Positions 9,255-15,742 of a stretch of 64,000 bases of DNA are shown in pieces. The DNA comes from Pseudomonas sp. 31-12. Its GTDB lineage: Bacteria > Pseudomonadota > Gammaproteobacteria > Pseudomonadales > Pseudomonadaceae. The stretch is taken from positions 6,540,001 through 6,604,000 of the forward strand of contig NZ_CP029482.1 of NCBI RefSeq assembly GCF_003151075.1, written 5' to 3'. Numbering within the stretch: the first letter of the stretch is position 1; each line of letters opens with the position of its first letter. A program made the position numbers and the translations under genes. Under the pieces are notes generated by a model. That model saw only the letters and a list, made by a program, of their open reading frames with translations. It was not told the DNA's origin and ran no database searches.

Positions 9255-10484
9255 ATGAGCAAGACTTCTCTCGATAAGAGCAAGATCAAGTTCCTTCTTC
9301 TCGAAGGCGTCCACCAATCGGCTGTCGACGTTCTCAAGTCGGCGGGCTACACCAGCATCGAGTACCTCACCGGTTCTCTGCCGGAAGCCCAGCTGAAGGA
9401 AAAGATCGCTGATGCGCACTTCATCGGCATTCGCTCTCGCACTCAACTGACCGAAGAGATCTTCGATCACGCGAAGAAACTGGTGGCTGTCGGCTGTTTC
9501 TGCATCGGCACCAACCAGGTCGACCTGAACGCGGCTCGCGAACGCGGCATCGCGGTGTTCAACGCACCGTACTCCAACACTCGCTCCGTTGCCGAGCTGG
9601 TGCTGGCCGAAGCGATCCTGTTGCTGCGCGGCATTCCTGAGAAAAACGCTTCCTGCCACCGTGGCGGCTGGATCAAGAGCGCGGCTAACTCCTTCGAGAT
9701 CCGCGGCAAGAAGCTGGGCATCGTCGGTTACGGCTCGATCGGTACGCAATTGTCGGTCCTGGCGGAAGGCCTGGGCATGCAGGTGTACTTCTACGACACC
9801 GTGACCAAGCTGCCACTGGGCAACGCCACTCAGGTCGGCAACCTGCACGATCTGCTGGGCATGTCCGACATCGTCACCCTGCACGTTCCGGAAACCGCGG
9901 CGACCCAGTGGATGATCGGCGAGAAGGAAATCCGCGCCATCAAGAAGGGCGGCATCCTGATCAACGCGGCTCGCGGCACCGTGGTCGAACTGGACGCTCT
10001 GGCGGACGCGATCAAGGACAAGCACCTGATCGGCGCGGCCATCGACGTGTTCCCGGTGGAGCCTCGCTCCAACGACGAAGAGTTCGAAAGCCCGCTGCGT
10101 GGCCTGGACAACGTGATCCTGACCCCGCACATCGGCGGTTCCACCGCTGAAGCGCAAGCCAACATCGGCCTGGAAGTGGCAGAGAAACTGGTCAAGTACA
10201 GCGACAACGGTACGTCGGTATCGTCCGTGAACTTCCCGGAAGTGGCCCTGCCGGCTCACCCTGGCAAGCACCGCCTGCTGCACATCCACGAGAACATCCC
10301 GGGTGTGATGAGCGAGATCAACAAGGTCTTCGCCGAAAACGGCATCAACATCTCCGGTCAGTTCCTGCAGACCAACGAGAAAGTCGGCTACGTGGTGATC
10401 GACGTCGACGCCGATTACTCGGAAATTGCCCAAGAGAAGCTGCAGCACATCAACGGCACCATTCGTTGCCGCGTGTTGTTCTGA
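9255..10484 (+). CDS. serA: D-3-phosphoglycerate dehydrogenase (SerA)
   Basis: First enzyme of serine synthesis: it oxidises 3-phosphoglycerate with NAD and can also reduce 2-oxoglutarate to 2-hydroxyglutarate. The protein has 409 residues. The Rossmann motif is GIVGYGSIG at 155-163. The catalytic triad is Arg240 (NAARGT), Glu269 (VEP) and His292 (PHIGGST). A C-terminal ACT domain (about 335-409, HENIPGVMSEINKVF) gives serine feedback inhibition. I chose the ATG at 9255 (MSKTSLDKSKIKF) because the upstream extension of this frame has no family similarity. A rho-independent terminator follows. Confidence 0.97.
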   Translation: MSKTSLDKSKIKFLLLEGVHQSAVDVLKSAGYTSIEYLTGSLPEAQLKEKIADAHFIGIRSRTQLTEEIFDHAKKLVAVGCFCIGTNQVDLNAARERGIAVFNAPYSNTRSVAELVLAEAILLLRGIPEKNASCHRGGWIKSAANSFEIRGKKLGIVGYGSIGTQLSVLAEGLGMQVYFYDTVTKLPLGNATQVGNLHDLLGMSDIVTLHVPETAATQWMIGEKEIRAIKKGGILINAARGTVVELDALADAIKDKHLIGAAIDVFPVEPRSNDEEFESPLRGLDNVILTPHIGGSTAEAQANIGLEVAEKLVKYSDNGTSVSSVNFPEVALPAHPGKHRLLHIHENIPGVMSEINKVFAENGINISGQFLQTNEKVGYVVIDVDADYSEIAQEKLQHINGTIRCRVLF

Positions 10485-10501
10485 CAGTGACGTGAGCGAC
10501 A

Positions 10502-10531
10502 AAAAAAGGAGCCCTTCGGGGCTCCTTTTTC
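10502..10531 (+). terminator. Rho-independent terminator after serA, probably bidirectional
   Basis: The stem aaaggagccc / ggggctcctt is followed by a T run on the plus strand and preceded by an A run, so it can also end transcription of the convergent DUF4399 gene. Confidence 0.92.
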
Positions 10532-10547
10532 ATGGGCGCTACTAACG

Positions 10548-10973
10548 TTACTTAACGTTGACGGTGATCTTCTCGGAGACGATCGGTGGATCGAAGGCCA
10601 TATGGTTCATGTCGCCCAACTCCAACTGCAAGGTGTGCTTGCCAGGTGTCAGCGTCAGCTCGGTTTCGGTTTGCGCCTTGCCGAAATGAACGTGATTGGC
10701 ATCTGCCGGGATGACTGCCCCTGCAGCCACGACATCCTTGGCATCAATCAGCAAATGGTGGTGACCAGTATTCTTGGTGGTATCGCCCGCTGGCGCCAAC
10801 GCAACGTTCTCAACAGCGAATTTGACTTTGAAAGTTTGCGGGACAGTCCCACCATCTTCAGGAGAAACAATGGACACTTCAGCACCCTTGGGTGCCGGTG
10901 TAGCCGCACTGGCCAGCACCGAAACGCCCATCAGCAGGCCAGTCAACGCAGCACGTGACATAAACGTTTTCAT
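10548..10973 (-). CDS. DUF4399 domain secreted protein
   Basis: The protein has 141 residues with a clear signal peptide (MKTFMSRAALTGLLMGVSVL, cut near ASA-ATP), so it should be periplasmic. The mature part begins GAEVSIVSPEDGGTV and contains the GHHHLLID and HVHFGKAQTETELTL stretches of DUF4399, a beta-rich fold of unknown function. The histidine-rich GHHHL and HVHFG motifs suggest metal binding, but this is not shown. It is convergent with serA and divergent from the small solute-binding protein gene. Confidence 0.85.
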   Translation of the reverse strand: MKTFMSRAALTGLLMGVSVLASAATPAPKGAEVSIVSPEDGGTVPQTFKVKFAVENVALAPAGDTTKNTGHHHLLIDAKDVVAAGAVIPADANHVHFGKAQTETELTLTPGKHTLQLELGDMNHMAFDPPIVSEKITVNVK

Positions 10974-11108
10974 TCTCTTCTCCAGTTTTTCCGTAAAATC
11001 CGCGTGGCCGAGACAACTTCACGGCCATTCGTTGTCGAAGGATCTCGACAACCATAGCAAAGCGAGCCTGAACCAGCGCATCGCAATAATGAATTCAAAG
11101 GAGTGACC

Positions 11109-11696
11109 ATGCGTTTTTTGCCTGGCCTGATCTGCCTGCTACCCCTTTTGAGCCCTTTGGCTCATGCCGAACTGATTGACGATGTATTCGACCGCGGCGA
11201 ATTGCGAATTGCTCTTGAGGCTAATACACCGCCCTTCAATTTCAAGGACGACGGCAAGCTCACCGGTTTCGAAGTCGAATTGGGCCAACTGCTGGCCAGT
11301 GAGCTGGATGTGCGGGCCGACTTTGTCGTCACTGATTCCAATGATCTGTTGCCCGGTGTTGAAACCGGTAAATACGACATCGCCATCAACCACATAGCAA
11401 TGACCCCGGAACTGAAAGATCGTTTCGACTTCACCGAGCCTTACATTCACACCGATGCGCCATTGATCGCGCAGAAGGAAGAAGAGCCACGTTCGATCCT
11501 GCTGGTGCAGTCGCTGACGGAAGAAAAGCCGAAAGCCGCCCCGGCTGTGGACCTGGCGATTCCGTTTCAGAAAGGCAATCCGGCATTTCAAGCGAGCCTG
11601 GAAGCTGCTTTGAAGCGGATCAAGGCGGATGGGCGACTGGGGGCACTGGAGCAGAAATGGTTTGGGGCGGAGGCGAGTGTGGCGCCCAAACCTTGA
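11109..11696 (+). CDS. Family-3 periplasmic solute-binding protein, shortened
   Basis: A signal peptide (MRFLPGLICLLPLLSPLAHA) is followed by a typical SBP_bac_3 start: RGELRIALEANTPPFNFKDDGKLTGFEVELGQLLA. The GKYDIAINHIAMTPELKDRFDFTEPYI block and the family C terminus (ALKRIKADGRLGALEQKWFG) are also present. At 195 residues it is about 50-60 shorter than usual. The segment after FTEPYIHTDAPLIAQKEEE, which should form most of lobe two, is replaced by a charged, Pro/Ala-rich linker. The ATG at 11109 has an AAGGAG site 6-7 bases upstream; a GTG two codons earlier is less likely. No permease or ATPase gene is nearby. Confidence 0.8.
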   Translation: MRFLPGLICLLPLLSPLAHAELIDDVFDRGELRIALEANTPPFNFKDDGKLTGFEVELGQLLASELDVRADFVVTDSNDLLPGVETGKYDIAINHIAMTPELKDRFDFTEPYIHTDAPLIAQKEEEPRSILLVQSLTEEKPKAAPAVDLAIPFQKGNPAFQASLEAALKRIKADGRLGALEQKWFGAEASVAPKP

Positions 11697-11718
11697 GAAT
11701 TTTGTCGCTCTCTAGATC

Positions 11719-11906
11719 CAGCCCCTCACCCTAACCCTCTCCCCAAGGGGGCGAGGGGACTGATCGTGGGGATCTGTAGAAATTTTGCGACCTGAAAGTC
11801 TTTGTGTTGAATCCATAATCGACTCGATCTTTCAGGTCGATGAATAGCGTCTGACACCTCGGTCAGTCCCTTCGCCCCTTGGGGAGAGGGTTAGGGTGAG
11901 GGGTTG
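11719..11906. repeat. Nested palindromic repeat element with CCCTCACCCTAACCCTCTCC arms
   Basis: The outer arms are cccctcaccctaaccctctc at 11722-11758 and its complement at 11866-11904. Inside lies a second inverted repeat, cgacctgaaag (11788-11798) and ctttcaggtcg (11829-11839). There is no coding potential. The outer motif resembles dispersed intergenic palindromes known from many gammaproteobacteria. It fills the convergent gap between the solute-binding protein gene and the DUF523 gene. Confidence 0.85.
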
Positions 11907-11915
11907 GATTCTGGA

Positions 11916-12401
11916 TCAGCCCAAAGCCCCCAAAGCCACCGCCACCTCAACCATCTCCAGTTCGCTGAAAACCTGAACGCCGTGACGCCTGAGCAACGCC
12001 GCAGTCACTCCCTCGCCACTCACCTTCACTCCACTGAACGTCCCGTCATAGGTCAACAAATTCCCGCAAGACGGGCTATTAGCCTTGAGCACCGCAATCC
12101 GGATGCCGTGCTTTTGCACCAGTTCCAACGCCTGATAGGCCCCCGAAAGAAACTCGGCACTCACGTCCTCTCCCTCGGTGTTGATCACAGAGGCGTGGCC
12201 ATCCAGCACTTCACCGCCCTGCCCGCCCGGAATTTCCGCCGCGGCCCTGGGTGTCGGCAAACCACCGGCAACCTCTGGGCACAGCGGCACCACCCGCCCC
12301 TCATCAAGCCACTGCTGCAGCTGATCGAACGGCCCGCTCGCCCCGCCGTCGTACCGCACGCGGTGGCCCAGCAGGCAGCGGCTTACCAGAATTTTCTGCA
12401 T
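11916..12401 (-). CDS. DUF523 family protein
   Basis: The protein has 161 residues. It starts MQKILVSRCLLGHRVRYDGG and has CPEVAGGLPTPR and LKANSPSCGN, the three conserved blocks of DUF523, with invariant Cys residues in each (SRCLLG, LCPEV, SPSCG). These cysteines suggest metal or Fe-S binding, and the function is unknown. The gene starts 2 bases after the stop of the prolyl-hydroxylase-like gene, so the two are almost certainly cotranscribed. Confidence 0.88.
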   Translation of the reverse strand: MQKILVSRCLLGHRVRYDGGASGPFDQLQQWLDEGRVVPLCPEVAGGLPTPRAAAEIPGGQGGEVLDGHASVINTEGEDVSAEFLSGAYQALELVQKHGIRIAVLKANSPSCGNLLTYDGTFSGVKVSGEGVTAALLRRHGVQVFSELEMVEVAVALGALG

Positions 12402-12403
12402 GA

Positions 12404-13036
12404 TCAGAACGGCTCGTTACCACGACGGCGGAACCAACCCGTCAATGACAGGCGATCCCGGGTCGCGGGCAGGACTTCGTGGGGCACCTCGCCCGACAGG
12501 AACACCACCAGGCATCCGCCGGTGGGCACCACATCGTGTTCGACGCCGCCCTTCAGGTACATGCGCAACTGACCGCCGTGCTCGGGTAGCCAGGCGTCGT
12601 TGAGGTAGATCACTGCCGAGACCATGCGCCGGTCATCATCACGAAAACGATCGACATGCTTGAGGTAAAACGCCCCGGGCGGGTACAGCGCGAAATGGCT
12701 TTCGAAATCTTCCAGGCCCAGGAAGAGCCCGCGATTCATCGCCTCGCGCAGACTGTCCATCAAACCCAAGTAACTGTCGCACGCCACCGCCTGACCGGGT
12801 TCGAGCCACTGGATGTGGTCGCCGCGAATGCCCTCGCGAATCTCCGACGTTGGCCCGCGTCCCACGGCCGCCGGGGCCAGTTCGCCCTCGGCTGCACGTT
12901 TACGGCACTCAGCCGCCAGTTCCCGGGTCAGACCCAGAGGCAGGAAAATATTCTGCTGCGACCAGCCGCGCTCGGCCAGGTCGTCGACGATACGTAACAG
13001 CAGCGGGTGATCAGAGGATATTTGCATGGCGCGCAT
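12404..13036 (-). CDS. 2-oxoglutarate/Fe(II) oxygenase, PPHD-type prolyl hydroxylase
   Basis: The protein has 210 residues with a double-stranded beta-helix oxygenase core. The iron triad is His127 and Asp129 (LKHVDRF) with His186 (EVPHEVLP), and Arg195 (RDRLSLTGWF) should bind 2-oxoglutarate. Family and synteny with PA0310 indicate the Pseudomonas prolyl-hydroxylase-domain protein, reported to hydroxylate a prolyl residue of elongation factor Tu and related to animal oxygen-sensing PHDs. I infer the same role. I chose the ATG at 13036, which has AGGA 7 bases upstream; MQISSDHP at 13027 is an alternative. Confidence 0.82.
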   Translation of the reverse strand: MRAMQISSDHPLLLRIVDDLAERGWSQQNIFLPLGLTRELAAECRKRAAEGELAPAAVGRGPTSEIREGIRGDHIQWLEPGQAVACDSYLGLMDSLREAMNRGLFLGLEDFESHFALYPPGAFYLKHVDRFRDDDRRMVSAVIYLNDAWLPEHGGQLRMYLKGGVEHDVVPTGGCLVVFLSGEVPHEVLPATRDRLSLTGWFRRRGNEPF

Positions 13037-13159
13037 AGTATTCCTGTGCCTGCAAATCCGACAGAGCCGCGCGGCGGAGGATTTGTCGGATTACTGATAC
13101 GAATTCTCGACAAGTACGAAAGCCGCACGGAGAATAGTCGCCTGCTGACAGGAGTCCCT

Positions 13160-13912
13160 ATGCGCCGTTTGCTTTTTTCACTGCTGATGCTCTGTGTGTT
13201 GCCCGCTTGGGCAGACGGCCACGACCAGTTGTACAAGGTCGCCGGTTGGCCAGATCAGCGCGCGCATTTTAACGACGCCCTCTCAGCCGCCCAACAGCGC
13301 TACCAGAACAGCCTGCCACCGGCGGTGTTCCAAGCCTTGGTCAACAACAGCAATCAACGCTTCGCCCCCCAGGCCGTGGACCAGCGCGCCGAAGCGCAAC
13401 TGCGCAAAAGCCTCGCCGATCCGAAGCCCGCACTGACCTTCTTTCAATCGCCCCTGGGCAAGAAAATCGTCGCCGCCGAACTGCTGGCGACCCGCCGCGA
13501 CCAACTGGCAAAAAACGCCAAGGGCTTGCCGAAAATTCAAGCCAGCGACAGCCGCATGCTGATCATCGGCCACCTGGCCCAAGCCCTGCCAGCTCGCGAG
13601 GCTGGCGCAGAAGTCAGCCTGGCGATTGCCGGCGTCGCGGCTGACAGCCTGAGTTCGATGATCCCGGGGTTGCTCGGCGGTGGTCAGGCTCAGGGAATGT
13701 TGAACGGTCAGCGCCAGCGGTTGATGGATCAGATCGGGGCCGATCTGAACAACACGCTGCTGTATGTCTATCGCGACTTGTCGGATGAAGAACTGGAAGA
13801 GTTCGCCACGTTTGCCGAGTCCACCGAGGGCAAGGCGTATTACCAGGCGGCGTTGGCGGCGATTCGGGCGGGGTTGGCGGTGGGGCAGGATCCGGCGAAT
13901 CTCAGCCAGTAA
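13160..13912 (+). CDS. DUF2059 domain secreted protein
   Basis: The protein has 250 residues. A signal peptide (MRRLLFSLLMLCVLPAWA, cut before DGHDQL) sends it to the periplasm. The mature protein is largely alpha-helical, with a C-terminal DUF2059 block (YVYRDLSDEELEEFATFAESTEGKAYYQA) that is often found in exported proteins of unknown function. I chose the ATG at 13160 because it follows AGGAG by 5-6 bases and gives the signal peptide. It is divergent from the prolyl-hydroxylase gene. Confidence 0.85.
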   Translation: MRRLLFSLLMLCVLPAWADGHDQLYKVAGWPDQRAHFNDALSAAQQRYQNSLPPAVFQALVNNSNQRFAPQAVDQRAEAQLRKSLADPKPALTFFQSPLGKKIVAAELLATRRDQLAKNAKGLPKIQASDSRMLIIGHLAQALPAREAGAEVSLAIAGVAADSLSSMIPGLLGGGQAQGMLNGQRQRLMDQIGADLNNTLLYVYRDLSDEELEEFATFAESTEGKAYYQAALAAIRAGLAVGQDPANLSQ

Positions 13913-13934
13913 TCTTTAGCGCCTGATACACCGC

Positions 13935-14001
13935 CTTCGCGAGCAAGCCCGCTCCCACATTGGAATGCATTTCAACTGTGGGAGCGGGCTTGCTCGCGAA
14001 G
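13935..14001. repeat. REP pair (GTGGGAGC family), short spacer
   Basis: Inverted arms cttcgcgagcaagcccgctc and complement surround an interior of only about 15 bases. It occupies the convergent gap between the DUF2059 gene and the alpha/beta hydrolase gene. Confidence 0.93.
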
Positions 14002-14016
14002 AGGCCCTAACGGTCG

Positions 14017-14964
14017 CTAAAGATTCCGGCCCTTGATCCGCTTGCTCAAAAACCCGAAATACTCCTCCCGCATCGCCAGAGTCTCATTCGCCAAATGATG
14101 CCGCGCCTCCGGCAGCATCAACACCTGCGGCCGATCAAACTTGGCCTTCAACACCTCAAGGTTATGCTCCCAATCCACCGTCATGTCCGCCTGCCCCTGC
14201 ACAATCAGCGGTCGCCGTGGGCTGTTCGGCGCTGCCTCGATGCGCTTGATCCACCGCGCCAACGCCCCAACCCACGCCGTTGGCAGTCGCAGCGGCTGCA
14301 ACGGATCGGCTTGCAGGAACGGCAAGAAGTCCGGGTCGTTGGAGTTCTCGCTGAAGCGCCGGGCGATGGCTTTCACGAAAGGTTTGAGCAAGTAATAACT
14401 GAGCTGTGACCAGCCCCAGGCGCGCGGTCGAACCAGCGGTGAAAACAGAATCACCTGACCCTGGGCCGGACTGTTCACGCCCTGGTTGAGCACATGATCG
14501 ATCACAATCGCGCCGCCGGTGCTCTGCCCACACAGGTGCCATGGCTGCGGAAGATCCAGCGACTGCGCCTCGGCAAACAACCCTTGCAGCGTGTGCTGAT
14601 ACTCGGCGAAATCCTTGATGCTCGCCCGCTCGCCGCTGGACAGACCATGCCCCGGCAAGTCGCAGGCAATCACCGCGAAGCCCTGATCCAGCGCCCACTC
14701 GATGACATGCCGGTAGAGCCCGGTGTGGTCGTAGAAGCCGTGGAACAGAAACAACGTCGCCTTCGCCCGCTCGGGCCACCAGACCTGGCTGACCACTTCA
14801 TAGCCATCGACCTCGAAACGCCCCAGCCCGCTGCGCTGCGTTCGTCCCGGAAAATCCAGACCGTAGAACCGCTGATAGGCCAGCGCTTCCACGGAAAGCG
14901 GCTGCCACTCGGCCAGTGGCCGCAGGCTGGCACGCAAATGATCGGGGTCGAAAGTGGCAGACAT
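14017..14964 (-). CDS. Alpha/beta hydrolase, monoacylglycerol-lipase-like
   Basis: The protein has 315 residues and no signal peptide. The oxyanion region is LFLFHGFYDHTG (about 71-82). The nucleophile elbow is GQSTGGA with Ser148. The acid is probably the Asp in VQGQADMTVDWEHN, and the base a His in PEARHHLANE. The cap and sequence resemble lysophospholipase/monoacylglycerol lipase (PldB-like) hydrolases. The lipid substrate is unknown. It is divergent from the thioredoxin-like gene. Confidence 0.85.
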   Translation of the reverse strand: MSATFDPDHLRASLRPLAEWQPLSVEALAYQRFYGLDFPGRTQRSGLGRFEVDGYEVVSQVWWPERAKATLFLFHGFYDHTGLYRHVIEWALDQGFAVIACDLPGHGLSSGERASIKDFAEYQHTLQGLFAEAQSLDLPQPWHLCGQSTGGAIVIDHVLNQGVNSPAQGQVILFSPLVRPRAWGWSQLSYYLLKPFVKAIARRFSENSNDPDFLPFLQADPLQPLRLPTAWVGALARWIKRIEAAPNSPRRPLIVQGQADMTVDWEHNLEVLKAKFDRPQVLMLPEARHHLANETLAMREEYFGFLSKRIKGRNL

Positions 14965-15061
14965 GAACTATTCCAGAGCGCTAAACAGACTTTATGGGCC
15001 TGCGATATTCATCTGTCGCGGCAAGCATGGCAAGCTAGCCGCCCTTCGAGGATTGAAACCC

Positions 15062-15640
15062 ATGCGTCCGGCCTACCGCACCACACTGCTTGCCAGCCTG
15101 CTCGCCCTCGTGTGCGCCGGCGTCTTGTGGGCGGCCTATGACTGGTTTCAGGGTCGCTACCTGCGCGCTTTCAGCTCGCACACTGCGGTATTTTCCGGCG
15201 ACCCACTGCGCCTGCCCGACGATCTCGCCGGCCCCGGCGCCATTCGCCTGGTGCATTTCTGGGACCCGGCCTGTCCGTGCAATGTCGGCAATCAACAACA
15301 CCTGACCGAACTGGTCGAGCACTACGTACCGCAGGGTGTGGAGTTTTACGCGGTACAAAAACCCGGCAGCCACGGTCAGTTGCCCAGCACCTTGAGCGGC
15401 CTGAAAACCATCACCGTGCTCCCGGGTTCCGAACAGATTCCCGCCAGCCCGGCGGTGGCGATCTGGGACCGCAGTGGCAAACTGGCTTATTTCGGCCCGT
15501 ACAGCGAAGGCCTGACCTGCAATTCGAACAACAGCTTTATCGAGCCCATCCTGCAAGCATTGAGTGAAGGCCGCGCGGTGGGCGCCACCCATACGCTGGC
15601 GGTCGGTTGCTATTGCCCTTGGCCGGAGGGCGTGAAGTAA
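15062..15640 (+). CDS. Membrane-anchored thioredoxin-like protein (DUF6436 type)
   Basis: The protein has 192 residues. An N-terminal membrane segment (about residues 6-25) is followed by a thioredoxin-like fold: RLVHFWDPACPCNVGNQQHL holds a CPC motif in place of CxxC. A C-terminal GCYCPWPEGVK adds two more cysteines. It probably faces the periplasm and may act in disulfide or metal handling, which is inference. I chose the ATG at 15062 (MRPAYRTTLLASLLALV); the upstream part of the frame overlaps the divergent hydrolase promoter region. Confidence 0.75.
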   Translation: MRPAYRTTLLASLLALVCAGVLWAAYDWFQGRYLRAFSSHTAVFSGDPLRLPDDLAGPGAIRLVHFWDPACPCNVGNQQHLTELVEHYVPQGVEFYAVQKPGSHGQLPSTLSGLKTITVLPGSEQIPASPAVAIWDRSGKLAYFGPYSEGLTCNSNNSFIEPILQALSEGRAVGATHTLAVGCYCPWPEGVK

Positions 15641-15742
15641 GGCAATCCTGACTTTTCCAGGACCGCGATGCCCGGCACAGGAGGTCTGTGCTACATGTTT
15701 GCAGCTCGCACGGGCGGCAATCCCGAAGAACAAGGAGTCACC

